Positions 1 to 9,994 of a DNA stretch of 41,725 bases are shown here, piece after piece (the first letter of the stretch is position 1; each line of letters opens with the position of its first letter). The notes beneath the pieces are model-generated. The model saw nothing but the letters and a program-made list of their open reading frames with translations. It was not told where the DNA came from and ran no database searches. This DNA is from Rhodopseudomonas sp. B29 (lineage in GTDB: Bacteria; Pseudomonadota; Alphaproteobacteria; Rhizobiales; Xanthobacteraceae), in NCBI RefSeq assembly GCF_000333455.1, contig NZ_BADD01000117.1, positions 1 to 41,725 on the forward strand, written 5' to 3'. The position numbers and the translations under genes are program-made.

Positions 1-1409
1 AAGACAAGATCAAGACCCGGCTGCTCGCGTTCTCGGACGACATGGACGGCTTGCGCAAGGTGCCGGACAACGTGCCGAACAAGGAGCTGCTGGAACAGAA
101 TCTCGGCAAGTCGCTGACCAGCGTGCCCGATCCGTTCGGCACGCACCCGTCGTTCGGTGCCCACAACAATGCGCGGCTGCGCGCCTTCCTCGATACGTTC
201 GGCTTCGACTACGAATTCGCCTCGGCGACAGACTACTACAAGGGTGGCCGGTTTGATGCGACGCTGCTCAAGGTGCTGGAGCGGCTCGACAAGGTGATGG
301 CCATCATGCTGCCGAGCCTGCGCGAAGAGCGTGCCGCCAGCTACTCGCCGTTCCTGCCGATCTGTCCGCGCACCGGTGTGGTGCTGCAGGTGCCGATCGT
401 CGAGCATGATGTGAAGGCCGGCACGGTGTCGTACGACGATCCCGAGACAAAGGAGCGTGTCACCGTTCCGGTCACCGGCGGGCATTGCAAGCTGCAGTGG
501 AAGCCGGACTGGGCGATGCGCTGGACCGCGCTCGGCGTCGACTATGAGATGGCCGGCAAGGACCTGATCGACTCGGTGAAGCTGTCCGGCAAGATCTGCC
601 AGGCGATCGGCGGCACGCCGCCGGAGGGCTTCAACTACGAGCTATTCCTCGACGACAAGGGCCAGAAGATCTCCAAGTCGAAGGGCAACGGCCTGACCAT
701 CGATGAGTGGCTGCGCTACGCCTCGCCGGAATCGCTGTCGCTGTTCATGTACCGCGAGCCGAAGGCGGCCAAGCGGCTGTATTTCGACGTGATCCCGCGC
801 AACGTCGACGACTATCAGCAATTCCTCGACGGCTTCCAGCGCCAGGATCTCAAGCAGCAGCTCGCCAACCCGGTGTGGCACATCCATGCCGGACGGCCGC
901 CCAAGGCCGACATGCCGGTGACGTTCCAGTTGCTGCTGACGCTGGTTTCGTCGTCGAACGCCGAGAACGCCGAGACGCTATGGGGCTTCATCGGCCGCTA
1001 CCGGCCGGGCGTGACGCCGCAGACTCATCCCCGGCTCGACGCTATGGTCGGCTACGCGATCAATTACTACCGGGATTTCGTTGCGCCCACCAAGGTGTTC
1101 CGCGAGCCTACCGAGCAGGAGCGCGCCGCGCTGCAGGATCTGCGCGATGCGCTGTCGCAGCTTCCCGCAGATGCGACGGCGGAAGCGATCCAGGACGTGG
1201 TCTACGAGATCGGCCGCCGCGAGCCGTTCCTCGATCACAAGAAGACCGCCAAAGACGGCCAGCCCGGCGTCTCGCTCGACTGGTTCAACATGCTGTATCA
1301 GGTGCTGCTCGGCCAGGAAAAAGGCCCGCGCTTCGGCTCCTTCGTCGCGGTCTACGGTCTCGCCAACGCGGTGGCGATGATCGACGGCGCGCTGGCAAGG
1401 AGCGCGTAG
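1..1409 (+). CDS. lysK: Lysine--tRNA ligase, class I (5' end missing)
   Basis: Charges tRNA-Lys with lysine in the cytoplasm. The frame is open from base 3 to the TAG at 1407-1409, giving about 468 residues; class I LysRS is usually a little over 500, so the N-terminus with the HIGH-like motif lies outside the window. The KMSKS-type loop is visible as KISKSKGNG near base 670, followed by LTIDEW, which is typical of the class I (archaeal-type) enzyme and not of class II LysS. A C-terminal helical region follows. Several alphaproteobacteria carry this class I enzyme. The ATG at 42 is internal and is not the start. Confidence 0.93.
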   Translation, partial: DKIKTRLLAFSDDMDGLRKVPDNVPNKELLEQNLGKSLTSVPDPFGTHPSFGAHNNARLRAFLDTFGFDYEFASATDYYKGGRFDATLLKVLERLDKVMAIMLPSLREERAASYSPFLPICPRTGVVLQVPIVEHDVKAGTVSYDDPETKERVTVPVTGGHCKLQWKPDWAMRWTALGVDYEMAGKDLIDSVKLSGKICQAIGGTPPEGFNYELFLDDKGQKISKSKGNGLTIDEWLRYASPESLSLFMYREPKAAKRLYFDVIPRNVDDYQQFLDGFQRQDLKQQLANPVWHIHAGRPPKADMPVTFQLLLTLVSSSNAENAETLWGFIGRYRPGVTPQTHPRLDAMVGYAINYYRDFVAPTKVFREPTEQERAALQDLRDALSQLPADATAEAIQDVVYEIGRREPFLDHKKTAKDGQPGVSLDWFNMLYQVLLGQEKGPRFGSFVAVYGLANAVAMIDGALARSA

Positions 1410-1430
1410 TTACGCTTGTAACCCATGGCG

Positions 1431-1503
1431 TGGGTAGAGCGCAGCGAAACCCAGCTCTTGCTGAGGTAGATAGCGCAGGATGGGTTTCGCTGCGCTCAAC
1501 CCA
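1431..1503. repeat. Palindromic repeat, 23-bp arms
   Basis: Arms 1431-1453 and 1481-1503 are inverted copies (22 of 23 positions) separated by 27 bases. Each arm starts TGGGT and ends ACCCA, so each is also partly self-complementary. It lies between the convergent 3' ends of lysK and a chemoreceptor gene, where it could fold in RNA from either strand and act as a bidirectional terminator or RNA stabiliser. No U-run is present. Confidence 0.75.
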
Positions 1504-1521
1504 TCTTGCGAGATCATGCAA

Positions 1522-3201
1522 TTACGCCGCGCGCACCGCGGCGGAGAAGCGGTCGACCTCGGATTTGAGGTGGCGGCTTTCGCTGAGCAGGGAGGCGGCA
1601 AGTTCGTAGACGTGCGCCGACGCCGCACCGGTTTGCTCGGCACCCTCGCGCACGGTGATGATCGTCCCCGAGACTTCGCTGGCGCCGTCGGCTGATTGCC
1701 GCACGCTGCCGGCGATATCGCGCATCGCCGTTCCTTGCCGGTCGACCGCGGCGGCGATCTGATCGGAAATGTCCGAGATCTGTTGGATTGTGGCGCCGAT
1801 GGTCCCGATCGCCGACACCGACTGATCAGTCGCGGCCTTCACCTGAGCGATCTGTCCGGCGATCTCCTCGGTGGCTTTGGCGGTCTGCGCCGCCAGCGCC
1901 TTGACCTCGGAGGCCACGACCGCGAAGCCGCGTCCCGCCTCACCGGCGCGCGCAGCTTCGATGGTGGCGTTGAGGGCGAGCAGATTAGTCTGCGCCGCGA
2001 CCGCGTTGATCAGGTTGACGACATCGCCGATGCGATTTGCAGCGCTCGAGAGTTCCGAAATTCTGGCGTTGGTCTCCTGCGCTTGGCGCACTGCGGCGCG
2101 CGAAATGTCTTGTGATTGCCGCATCTGACTGCCGATCTGCGAAGCTGACGAGGCCACCTCCGTGCAGGCTTCCGCGGCGGATTGGGCGCTGGCGCAGGAT
2201 TGCTGCGAGGTTGCGGCGACATTGCCGACGAGCTGCTGAGTCGAATCGGCGGCGCCGGCCAGTTTGCTGGCCGCCGCTTCCATCTCGGCAGAGGTGGAGG
2301 TCACGGTCTGGACGATCCGGCCGATGGCACGGTCGAGATCGTCGGCGATCTTGTGGATCTCGTCGCGGCGTTCGGCCTCGGCTCGCGCGCGTACGTCCTT
2401 CTCGGACTCCATCGCCTCGACACGCAGCGCATTGTCCTTGAAAATCTGAATCGCACGCGCCATTGCGCCGACTTCGTCGCGCCGCGTAATGGCAGGGATC
2501 GCGATCGAACGCTCGCCTTCGGCGAGCCGCCGCATCACCTCGGTCATTCGTGTGATCGGAGCGATCACGCCTCTCAGAATAGCAGTCAGCCCGACGACGA
2601 AGAGTACGAAGACGCCGGCCGAGACGCCCCATAGCAGATAGTTGAGATCGTTGACGCGAACTGCGGTAGCGGCTTCGGTGGCGGCGTTGAGCTCGGTGGT
2701 GCGCTTGACGATGTCGTCGATGATCGCACGATGCGCGGTATAGAGCGCAGTCAGTTGACCGTAGGCCAGCATCGCGGCGTCCGGATCCTTGGCGGAGAGC
2801 GCGGGGAACAGCCCGGTCTCGACCACTTCCCAGAACTGCCTGACCTCGCGATCGGAGTCCTTGATCAGCCGCGCCTTGATGGCCGAATCCAGCGGCGCGC
2901 TGCGCCAGAATGCCTGCCGCTCGTCGTAGTCTTTCTTGAGCTGTTTCAGTCGCTCGTGGTGGAGAGCGGCCGCCTCGGGGTCCTGCATCGCCATAGTGGC
3001 TTCGAGATAGGCCTCGACGACGTAAGCCGGCGGCGGAAGAATGTCGGCCACCAGATCGTTACCAAGTTTCAACTGATCGTACAGCGGACCGCCGACCTTG
3101 AGTTGCGACAGGCCATAATGACTGGCGCCGAATGCCGCGATCAGCCCAGAGCCGATGGTCAATCCAAAGAGGAGCACGGCGCGCGTCACGGTCAGTCGCA
3201 T
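1522..3201 (-). CDS. Methyl-accepting chemotaxis protein
   Basis: Transmembrane chemoreceptor of 559 residues that signals to CheA/CheW. Order of parts: TM1 about residues 7-27, a periplasmic helical sensor region about 28-187, TM2 about 188-212, HAMP about 210-262, then a cytoplasmic coiled coil. The signalling hairpin tip ([19 protein letters not shown], about residues 397-431) is intact and continues into [15 protein letters not shown]. No C-terminal CheR-tethering pentapeptide is visible; the protein ends in FSAAVRAA. The ATG at 3201 directly precedes a positively charged start and TM1. The sensor domain is not a Cache or PAS type I can name, so the ligand is unknown. No che genes are nearby. 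Confidence 0.93.
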   Translation of the reverse strand: MRLTVTRAVLLFGLTIGSGLIAAFGASHYGLSQLKVGGPLYDQLKLGNDLVADILPPPAYVVEAYLEATMAMQDPEAAALHHERLKQLKKDYDERQAFWRSAPLDSAIKARLIKDSDREVRQFWEVVETGLFPALSAKDPDAAMLAYGQLTALYTAHRAIIDDIVKRTTELNAATEAATAVRVNDLNYLLWGVSAGVFVLFVVGLTAILRGVIAPITRMTEVMRRLAEGERSIAIPAITRRDEVGAMARAIQIFKDNALRVEAMESEKDVRARAEAERRDEIHKIADDLDRAIGRIVQTVTSTSAEMEAAASKLAGAADSTQQLVGNVAATSQQSCASAQSAAEACTEVASSASQIGSQMRQSQDISRAAVRQAQETNARISELSSAANRIGDVVNLINAVAAQTNLLALNATIEAARAGEAGRGFAVVASEVKALAAQTAKATEEIAGQIAQVKAATDQSVSAIGTIGATIQQISDISDQIAAAVDRQGTAMRDIAGSVRQSADGASEVSGTIITVREGAEQTGAASAHVYELAASLLSESRHLKSEVDRFSAAVRAA

Positions 3202-3382
3202 GGAATTGCTCGCGATCGATTGAAGTTATCGATGACGACTAGTTCCGACCGCTGATCGTCGCGTTAACGAGCAACATCGTGAAATGCACAGGTGCAATAA
3301 CGCATTGTGTGAATAAGCAGGTAGAAACGCCGATGTCCGGCTTGCCTATATACTTGCCAATCCAGCCATCAGTCCGACTGAA

Positions 3383-4297
3383 CTATTTGCCGCCGGCGTC
3401 GGCGGCCACCACCGGCCGCACCGCATCGCCCTCGCGCAGCAGCGATCCGGCGCGCGCGACGACGACGTCGCCTTCATGCAGGCCCTCGCGGATTTCGACA
3501 TTGCCGCCGTTCATCAAGCCGACCTCGACCAGCTTGGTCTCGACGGTCTGACGCTTGACGACTTGCACGATGGTGCCGGCCGAAGAATAGATCACAGCCG
3601 TCAGCGGGACCGAGATGCCGCAGCTCTCACCGGTCTTGATCATGACGCGGCCCGAGGCGTTGGCGAGCAGCCGCTTGGTGGTGGCGATGCCGACGAAGAC
3701 GTTGCCGAGCTGGCTGTTGGGCTCGACGGTGGCGGCCACCCTTCGCACCTTGCCGGTCATCTCCTCTGTGGCGCCGACGATCTTCACCGTCGCCGGCTGA
3801 TCGACCGCGAGCTTGCTGAGGTTGCGCGCCGCGACTTGGCCGACCAGATCGAATTCACCGCGCGACACGATGGTGAACAGCGCCTCGCCCTTGGCTGAGG
3901 CGGGCGAGCCGATCACGGCGGTCGAACTCGACACCAACCCGGCGACTGGCGCGTTGATGGTGGTCGAGCCGTCCTGTCCGGCGACCTTCGCCAGTGCCTG
4001 ACCCTGCGTCACCGCCTCGCCGGCATCGACCATCACATCGACCACCTTGGCACCCGGCCGATCGGGGCGGACCTGGACCTCGTCGCGCGGGATGAGAAAG
4101 CCCGAGGCTTCGACGATTGCCGGGAAGCAGGCTTTGGTGGCTTTCAGAACGGAAACGGCCGGTCCTTTGACGGCCTCCGAATCGTCGGCCGCGTGGGCCG
4201 GAGACATCGTAGCGATCAATGCCGCCGCGGCCACGATGGTACACGCGCAACGCGCTGTGGGGCGGGAGAGATCGCACGCAATCGTCCTACGCATCAT
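3383..4297 (-). CDS. RND-type periplasmic adaptor (membrane fusion protein), orphan and hairpin-less
   Basis: HlyD/RND adaptor of 304 residues, probably exported through a signal peptide ending SPAHA. The start at 4297 (ATGATG) has GAGGA just upstream; a longer open frame to 4444 only reads through a palindromic repeat, so I reject it. Two lipoyl half-motifs (VDVMVDAGEAVTQGQ and NAPVAGLVS) are joined by about ten residues, so the usual alpha-helical hairpin is absent. A beta-barrel and membrane-proximal domain follow. The mature part has exactly two cysteines, C57 (KATKACF) and C225 (ESCG), both conserved in the adaptor at 13302-14246. No pump gene is adjacent, so its partner is unknown. Confidence 0.85.
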   Translation of the reverse strand: MMRRTIACDLSRPTARCACTIVAAAALIATMSPAHAADDSEAVKGPAVSVLKATKACFPAIVEASGFLIPRDEVQVRPDRPGAKVVDVMVDAGEAVTQGQALAKVAGQDGSTTINAPVAGLVSSSTAVIGSPASAKGEALFTIVSRGEFDLVGQVAARNLSKLAVDQPATVKIVGATEEMTGKVRRVAATVEPNSQLGNVFVGIATTKRLLANASGRVMIKTGESCGISVPLTAVIYSSAGTIVQVVKRQTVETKLVEVGLMNGGNVEIREGLHEGDVVVARAGSLLREGDAVRPVVAADAGGK

Positions 4298-4413
4298 TCG
4301 TCCTCGTTCCCGCAACTTCCCGACCTGGCCCATGGCTACGGACAAGCTAATTCTAGCCAAGCGAGCCAACTTCGCCAAGCAGCGGAAGGTCGCTCGATTG
4401 CAATGACTCACCA

Positions 4414-4493
4414 CGTCATTGCGAGGAGCGTAGCGACGAAGCAATCCAGCTCGGTGGACCGAGCTGGATTGCTTCGCTTCGCTCGCAATGACG
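4414..4493. repeat. Palindromic repeat (CGTCATTGCGAG family)
   Basis: About 80 bases that fold into one long hairpin: CGTCATTGCGAG at the left pairs with CTCGCAATGACG at the right, and GAAGCAATCCAGCTCGGT pairs with ACCGAGCTGGATTGCTTC in the centre. A longer relative is present at 33244-33359. It lies between the 3' end of the cyclase gene and the 5' end of the adaptor gene. Confidence 0.85.
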
Positions 4494-4508
4494 GTTAGAA
4501 CATCATCC

Positions 4509-6965
4509 TCATACCTTACGTGCAGCGATGCTCCGCACGTTATTGGTGTCGGCTACGCCGCGATCGGTTTCGCGCCACCGCAGAATTTCGACGGCTGGTA
4601 TCGGATGGCCGAAGCCTTTCAGCGTCAGCGGCGCGATCGGCCGCGCTTCGGCGAAGTTCTCGACGACGGCGTAAGCACGCTGGCTGACGATGATCTGGCC
4701 CGGCGCCGCCTCGGCGCACAACCGTGACGCCAGATTGGTGACGCTGCCGATCGCCGCATATTCGAGCCGGCGCTCGAAGCCGACCTGCCCGATGGTGGCG
4801 TAGCCGGCGGCGATGCCGATGCCGAAGCCGAGGCTGTGGCCGCGGTGGCGCCAGCGCGCGGTGAGTTCGCCGAGCGCGTCGCGGATGTCGACCGCCATCT
4901 TGACGGCACGGCTCGTGTGGTCGGGTAGCGGCAGCGGCGCGTTGAACAGCACCATGACGCCGTCGCCGGCGAAGCGGTCGAGCGTACCCTCGTAGCGGAA
5001 GATCAGTTCGCCGAGCGCCTTGTGATACTCGCGCAGCACGTTCATCGCTTCTTCGGGCTCGGCCGCTTCGGTGAAGGCGGTGAAGCCGCGCAGGTCGCAG
5101 AACACCACGGTGACTTCGCGGCGATGGCTGTCGAGCAGCTTGTCGTGGCCGTCCGACGCGGCGATCAGCTGCGCGACCTGAGGTGCCAGAAAGCGCTCAA
5201 GACGCCGCGTGCGCTCGAGCTCGGTGAGTTGAACGGCGACACGGTCCTCCAGCGACTTGTTCCAGTCGCGAAGCTGATCGGTTTGCTGCTGCAGCTTGTG
5301 GGCCTGCTGCTGCACCGTCGCATGGGCGGCGGCGAGTTCGCGGCCCTTGTTGTCAACCTCGTGGAAGAGCCGTGCATTGCGCAGTGCCAGCACGGCCTGA
5401 TGAGCGAAGGTGCGCATCAGGGCGACCAGATTGGCTGGGAAGTCGCCCTCACTCTTGCGCAGCACCACCAGCGCGCCGAGCGTGCTTTGCTGGTCGACCA
5501 GCGGGACGACCAGCACAGCGGCAAAGCCGGCGCTGAGCGCAAGTTGCTTCAGCGGATGATCGGGCGCATCGGCCAGACGGCCGATGACGACCGGCTCGCC
5601 GGCTTCGGCTGCGTCGCCGAGGATGCTGCCGTCCGCGGCGATTGCCGCATAGGCGGCACCGGCGGTCGCCGAAATTCCGTGTGCCTCGCTCAGCGTGAAG
5701 CACTTGGACGCGGCGTCGTAGCCGTAGATCAGCACTGCGTCGGCGCGGGTAATATCGAGCGCGCGGTCGGCGATGGTCGGCAGCACCGCGGCGGGATCGA
5801 GCGAGGCGGCGACGGCGCGGCCGACCTCTTCAAGCGCCTTGAGTTCGGCGATCGAGCGTTCCAGATCGCGGGTACGGGCCTCGACCTTGCTCTCCAGCCC
5901 CGCATAGGTCTCCTGCAGCTGTCCGGCCATCGAGTTGAACTGATCGGCCAGCTCCTGCAACTCGTCCCCGGTGCGGACTTCGATGCGCTGGCCGAAGTCG
6001 CCGGCGCCGAGCCGCTTGGCGCCGGCGTGCAGCGCCTCGATCGGCACCAGCATCCGGCGAGCCAGCACCATGCCGGCGATGGTGGCGACGACGAGACCGA
6101 AGCCGATCAGCAGCACCGTGCGGATCAGCACGTCCTCGACCGGCGCAAAAGCCTGGCTGCGCGGCTGTTCGAACAGCACCGCCCAGCCGAGCCGCGGCAC
6201 CGCGTCCGCGGCCGCCAACACGGCGTTGCCGTCGGCATCCCGGCCGCCGCCTTCGGCGTGGCCGTTCTTCAACGCAGCGGCGACCTGCGGCAGCGCGGCG
6301 CGGTCGTCACCAAGGACAGCGGCGCTGCCCGAACTCGCCACAACCAGGCCGCTGCTATCGACCACATAGGCTGTGCCGATCTTGCTGATCCTGGCGTCGC
6401 CGACGAACTGAGACAGGAAACGCAGGTCGATCTCCGCCAGCGTCACCGCCGGATCGCGGCCGGAATGCGCCACCGCGATCGTCATGTAGGGCCGGCGGTC
6501 ACGCAAGTAAGCGCGGCCGAAACTGGAGCCGCGCTCGATCGCGCGGGCGATCTGCGGGTCCTTGGAGAGATCCTGGCCGCTGCCGATGGCGATGCCGGTC
6601 CGCGTCAACCGCAGCGCCTCCTGGCCGGCGCCGTCGACCAGCACCAGCTGGGTTATGGCCGGCACCTGCTGCATCAGCGCCGTGTAGTCGTCGCGGCGCT
6701 TGTCCAGCGTGGCGACGCTGGCGCGCGTCACCCAGCTGATCTGGCGCTCCAGATCGGTCATCGCCTGTTCGATGCGCCGCGCCGTGGTATCGGCCTTCTC
6801 GGCCATCGCGCCGAGCAGCGCGGTGCGGCTTTGCCGGTAGCTGAACCAGATTTCCAGTGCGCCGTTGACGGCCAGCACGAACACCACCAGCCCGACCAGC
6901 GAGACGACGTATTTGGCGAACAGACCGCCGCGCCGTGCGCCGATGATCGTGGTGAGCCCTGCCAT
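4509..6965 (-). CDS. Membrane-bound class III adenylate/guanylate cyclase with Cache, HAMP and GAF domains
   Basis: Predicted inner-membrane enzyme of 818 residues making cAMP (or cGMP) from the triphosphate. Order: TM1 about 16-38, a periplasmic Cache-like sensor, TM2 about 278-300, HAMP about 300-350, GAF about 385-530, coiled coil, then the class III catalytic domain from about 612. Visible motifs are VVFCDLRGFTAF (metal Asp near 624), FAGDGVMVLFNAP (second metal Asp), and YAAIGSVTNLASRL with the transition-state Asn and Arg. The start at 6965 has AGAAGGA upstream and leads straight into TM1; the open frame runs 40 codons further without support. It lies downstream of an asmA-like gene and near a Crp-family regulator. 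Confidence 0.9.
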   Translation of the reverse strand: MAGLTTIIGARRGGLFAKYVVSLVGLVVFVLAVNGALEIWFSYRQSRTALLGAMAEKADTTARRIEQAMTDLERQISWVTRASVATLDKRRDDYTALMQQVPAITQLVLVDGAGQEALRLTRTGIAIGSGQDLSKDPQIARAIERGSSFGRAYLRDRRPYMTIAVAHSGRDPAVTLAEIDLRFLSQFVGDARISKIGTAYVVDSSGLVVASSGSAAVLGDDRAALPQVAAALKNGHAEGGGRDADGNAVLAAADAVPRLGWAVLFEQPRSQAFAPVEDVLIRTVLLIGFGLVVATIAGMVLARRMLVPIEALHAGAKRLGAGDFGQRIEVRTGDELQELADQFNSMAGQLQETYAGLESKVEARTRDLERSIAELKALEEVGRAVAASLDPAAVLPTIADRALDITRADAVLIYGYDAASKCFTLSEAHGISATAGAAYAAIAADGSILGDAAEAGEPVVIGRLADAPDHPLKQLALSAGFAAVLVVPLVDQQSTLGALVVLRKSEGDFPANLVALMRTFAHQAVLALRNARLFHEVDNKGRELAAAHATVQQQAHKLQQQTDQLRDWNKSLEDRVAVQLTELERTRRLERFLAPQVAQLIAASDGHDKLLDSHRREVTVVFCDLRGFTAFTEAAEPEEAMNVLREYHKALGELIFRYEGTLDRFAGDGVMVLFNAPLPLPDHTSRAVKMAVDIRDALGELTARWRHRGHSLGFGIGIAAGYATIGQVGFERRLEYAAIGSVTNLASRLCAEAAPGQIIVSQRAYAVVENFAEARPIAPLTLKGFGHPIPAVEILRWRETDRGVADTNNVRSIAARKV

Positions 6966-7111
6966 CCGTGTCCTTCTGCAGCACGAAGCGGCCCGGAGGG
7001 CCGGATCTCCGCTAACTGCGGCAGAAGTTCTTACCACAGATTGGCCGGCCAGGCCTGCCTCCCGGGTGGCAGCCGGCGTCCGCACGGGAAAGGCCCGACC
7101 GGTGCACGAGA

Positions 7112-9043
7112 TCAGCGGCTGAACAGCTGCTTCATGATCGAGTTCATGGTGGCGTCGTTGTCGCGCGGCGCGGGGTCGGGGGCAGGCGGAGCGCCTTGCG
7201 GCGGCGCGCCGCGCGTGACGCCGAGGCCGCCGCCGCTCAGGCCCTGCTGGATCAGCCGGCCGAGGCTGTCACCGAGGGCGCCGCCCAGTGCGTCGCCACC
7301 GGGCGAGTCCGCACCGCTCTTGCCGCCCAGCACTCCGAATAGCCCTTTGCCGACCTGGCGCAGCCGCGCATAGGCGGCGGCGGGATCGTCGAGGATGCCG
7401 GCGGTGTCGGGGAAGATGCGCGGACTGGCCCATGGCCCTTCGATCACGACCGGGATGCCGAAGCCGATCGGTTGAGCCGTCTCGCTTTGGCCGGCTTGCG
7501 GCGTTTGGCCCTGCGTCGTCAGCACCAGCTTTGGTTCGACCTTCAGCGCCAGCGTTTTGGCAGCGACATCGATCGTGCCGGCGCCGGTCATTCGCACCAG
7601 CGGGCCGGCGAGCGTGAGGTCCGACGTCTGCGCCTTGCCCTGATCGAGCCGGAACGAGGCGGCGAGCTGGGTCAGGTCGGTGACTTCGTCGCGGGACTGC
7701 TGCCAGCCGTCGAGCGGACTCGATATCAACGACCTGATCATGCCGGCGACATTGACGCCGCGGATCTGGCCATCGCGCACTGTGACGAAGGTGGTGCCGG
7801 AGAGCGTCGTCATCAGGCCGCGCAGGCTGTCGCCGCTGGCCTGCAGCGCCAACTTGGCCTGCAGCTTGCCGTCGAGCCGGTCGAAATCGGTGGCCGCGCG
7901 TAGCAGCGGCAGTGCGCGGATGCCGTCGAGATCGCCGCTGAGCGTGAGGGCCGGCACGCGGCCCGACGCGTCGATGACGATCCGGCCTGTGGCCGTGCCG
8001 CCATAGGCGCCGAGCTGGGATGTCTGCGCGCCCAGCACGCCGTTGCTCAGCTTGGCGTCGAGCGCGACGGGCGCCAGATGAACCGCGCCGGCATCGAATT
8101 CCGCCGCCGACAGCCGCAGCTCGGCATCGACATAGTTGAGGCCGGTGAGATCGAACCGCGCGTCGCTCCACGGCGCGCCCGGCGGTGGCGCCGGCCTTCT
8201 GGAAGCGGGCAGCTCCAGCCGGGAGAAGTCGAGATCGAGCTTGACCTGCGGCTTGCCGCCGAGATCGGCCGACGCCCAGCCGTTGAACGTGCCGTCGCCG
8301 AGCGAGCCCGACAGGTTGTTGATCTGCAGCAGCGGGCCGCGCCGGCGCAGTTCGGCCTTGGCGGCGAGTTTGGCCGGCAACAGATCGGGCGCGTCGAACT
8401 TGAATTCGACCGGCGTGGGCTGGCTGGCGTCCTCGGGCAGCGCTGCGGTGATATCGAACTGCAGTGCTTTGTTGTCGAGCCGCGCGCCGCCATGGGCGCT
8501 CATGTGGCGCGCCGCGTCGATGTCGATCGTGGCGTTGATCGGCGTGATGCGGTTCTCGACCGCGTCGGCGGCGTTGGCCAGGATCACCGTGCCGTCCTCG
8601 ACCACGATGCGGGTGATGGTCGGCTGCGCGCCGGACCTGGCCTCCTTGCCGCGCGGAGAAATGGGCACGGCAGGTGCGGCGGCACGTCGGCGTAGCAGCG
8701 GGACGCGAACGACCGGCCGGGTCACAGTGAGTTGGCTGACCTCGGGTTTACCGGACAACACGCTGCCGAGCGGCAGCTCGGCGCGGAGTTCGGCAATATC
8801 GATCTGAGGTGCCTGGGTATCGGCGGGGTCGCGCAGCTTCACCTCGGTGAGCGTCAGGCCCGGCCGTGGAAATAGCGACAGCCTCCCGGCGCCGCCGATG
8901 TCGATGCGGTAGCCGGTCTCCGACTCCACGCGCGACTGGATCGCGGCCGTCAGCGCGCCCGCCGGAAGTCCGACGACCATCAGCGCCAAAGCGGCGACGA
9001 TCAGCAAGGCGAGGAGGGCTGCGGCAATTTTGCCGATCTTCAT
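7112..9043 (-). CDS. AsmA family protein
   Basis: Protein of 643 residues with a single N-terminal membrane anchor (about residues 5-30), then a long beta-rich periplasmic region. The N-terminal AsmA pattern is clear: a TM segment followed by a GYRIDIGGAGRLSLFPRPGL-like stretch and LTLTEVKL. The C-terminal AsmA region carries LRGLMTTLSGTTFVTVRDG and an SDLTLAGPLVRMTGAGTID stretch. AsmA-type proteins belong to the group of bridge-like envelope proteins implicated in phospholipid transport and outer-membrane assembly; the specific role here is inference. The Gly/Pro/Asp-rich C-terminus looks disordered. The ATG at 9043 fits the membrane anchor. It is divergent from the Crp-type gene. Confidence 0.9.
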   Translation of the reverse strand: MKIGKIAAALLALLIVAALALMVVGLPAGALTAAIQSRVESETGYRIDIGGAGRLSLFPRPGLTLTEVKLRDPADTQAPQIDIAELRAELPLGSVLSGKPEVSQLTVTRPVVRVPLLRRRAAAPAVPISPRGKEARSGAQPTITRIVVEDGTVILANAADAVENRITPINATIDIDAARHMSAHGGARLDNKALQFDITAALPEDASQPTPVEFKFDAPDLLPAKLAAKAELRRRGPLLQINNLSGSLGDGTFNGWASADLGGKPQVKLDLDFSRLELPASRRPAPPPGAPWSDARFDLTGLNYVDAELRLSAAEFDAGAVHLAPVALDAKLSNGVLGAQTSQLGAYGGTATGRIVIDASGRVPALTLSGDLDGIRALPLLRAATDFDRLDGKLQAKLALQASGDSLRGLMTTLSGTTFVTVRDGQIRGVNVAGMIRSLISSPLDGWQQSRDEVTDLTQLAASFRLDQGKAQTSDLTLAGPLVRMTGAGTIDVAAKTLALKVEPKLVLTTQGQTPQAGQSETAQPIGFGIPVVIEGPWASPRIFPDTAGILDDPAAAYARLRQVGKGLFGVLGGKSGADSPGGDALGGALGDSLGRLIQQGLSGGGLGVTRGAPPQGAPPAPDPAPRDNDATMNSIMKQLFSR

Positions 9044-9293
9044 CTCGATCTATCCCCAACCGGGAGACGCCTGTGCCACCCGCCGCGGCGGCGAGTACCC
9101 GAGCGTCTATTTACGTCACCGGGCGTGTCGATCCAAAGGCAAACTCCGCCACGTCTGCGACATCACAACCAGACACCTGCACGGTCGCACAGCTAAGCGC
9201 GGGGAGCCCAAAATTCTGTGACCCATGACACGGTCCGGCTTGAACCGGAGCGGCAGCTCCACCGACACAACAGTAAGGGAGTGCCTCATCGCG

Positions 9294-9974
9294 ATGAGTA
9301 CACAAGCAGAGTTCGCGGTGATGCTGAAGATGAACCCGCTGTTTGCCGATCTGCGGCCCGAAGAGCTGCAGCGGATCGCCGGGCTGTGCCACACCCGCGA
9401 GCTTCAATCCGGCGAGGTCCTGTTTCAGAAGGGCGACGAGGGCGACGCCCTGTTCGGTGTACGCCGTGGCCTGGTCCGGATCGAGACCGGCGCCTCAGAC
9501 GGCTCCCGCCTGACGCTCAACTATCTGGGCCCCGGTGATCTGTTCGGTGAAGTCGCCGTGCTCGACGGCCAGACCCGGACAGCCGATGCCACTGCCGGCG
9601 AGCCGACCGAGCTGTTCGTGCTCCGTCGTGAGGATTTCCTCGGCCATCTCGAGCGCGAACCCAAGGTCGCGGTCAAGCTGATCGCGCTACTCTGCCAGCG
9701 CATCCGCTGGATGAGCGAACGCATGGAAGAGTCGGTGCTGCAGCCGTTGCCGGTGCGGCTGGCGCGGCGCCTGTGCGCACTGGCGGCCGACTTCGGCTCG
9801 GAGGTCCATATCTCCCAGGAGCAGCTCGGCGTCTATGTCGGCGCCGCCCGCGAGAGCGTCAACCGCCAGCTCCAGACGTGGCGCAAGGACGGCATCCTCG
9901 ACTTGCAGCGCGGGCGAATCCTGATGAAGAACATGAGCCGCCTGACAGCGATGGCGCGCGATCAGGAGCGGTGA
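9294..9974 (+). CDS. Crp/Fnr family transcriptional regulator
   Basis: Cytoplasmic regulator of 226 residues. The N-terminal cyclic-nucleotide fold includes GDLFGEVAVLDGQTRTADA (residues 81-99): G85-E86 and R95-T96 sit where CRP holds the ribose and phosphate of cAMP, so cyclic-nucleotide binding is plausible. There is no N-terminal cysteine cluster for an Fnr-type iron-sulfur centre. The C-terminal winged helix is about 152-215, with recognition helix near GAARESVNRQLQTW. I chose the ATG at 9294 (MSTQAEF), with AAGGGAG 14 bases upstream; the frame is open from 9225. A cyclase gene 2.3 kb away could supply the ligand, which is inference. Confidence 0.9.
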   Translation: MSTQAEFAVMLKMNPLFADLRPEELQRIAGLCHTRELQSGEVLFQKGDEGDALFGVRRGLVRIETGASDGSRLTLNYLGPGDLFGEVAVLDGQTRTADATAGEPTELFVLRREDFLGHLEREPKVAVKLIALLCQRIRWMSERMEESVLQPLPVRLARRLCALAADFGSEVHISQEQLGVYVGAARESVNRQLQTWRKDGILDLQRGRILMKNMSRLTAMARDQER

Positions 9975-9988
9975 GGCGGCACCGCCTC
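9973..9988 (+). terminator. GC-rich hairpin at the end of the Crp-type gene
   Basis: GAGGCGG and CCGCCTC form a perfect 7-bp stem with a two-base loop, starting inside the stop codon. There is no U-run, so it is at best a weak or Rho-dependent signal, or an RNA 3'-end stabiliser. Confidence 0.35.
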
Positions 9989-9994
9989 TCCCGG

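Noticed and set aside
3341..3358. Direct repeat CTTGCC-TATATA-CTTGCC between adaptor and chemoreceptor genes
   Set aside because: Short enough to be chance, and no promoter or regulator pattern could be tied to it.
4298..4444. 49-codon N-terminal extension of the orphan adaptor
   Set aside because: The extension is read from a palindromic repeat and the gap; the start at 4297 has a Shine-Dalgarno site and begins the signal-peptide region.
5022..7373. Long plus-strand open frame (783 codons) opposite the cyclase
   Set aside because: Antisense shadow of a cyclase with all catalytic motifs; it also runs into the asmA-like gene and has no recognisable domain.
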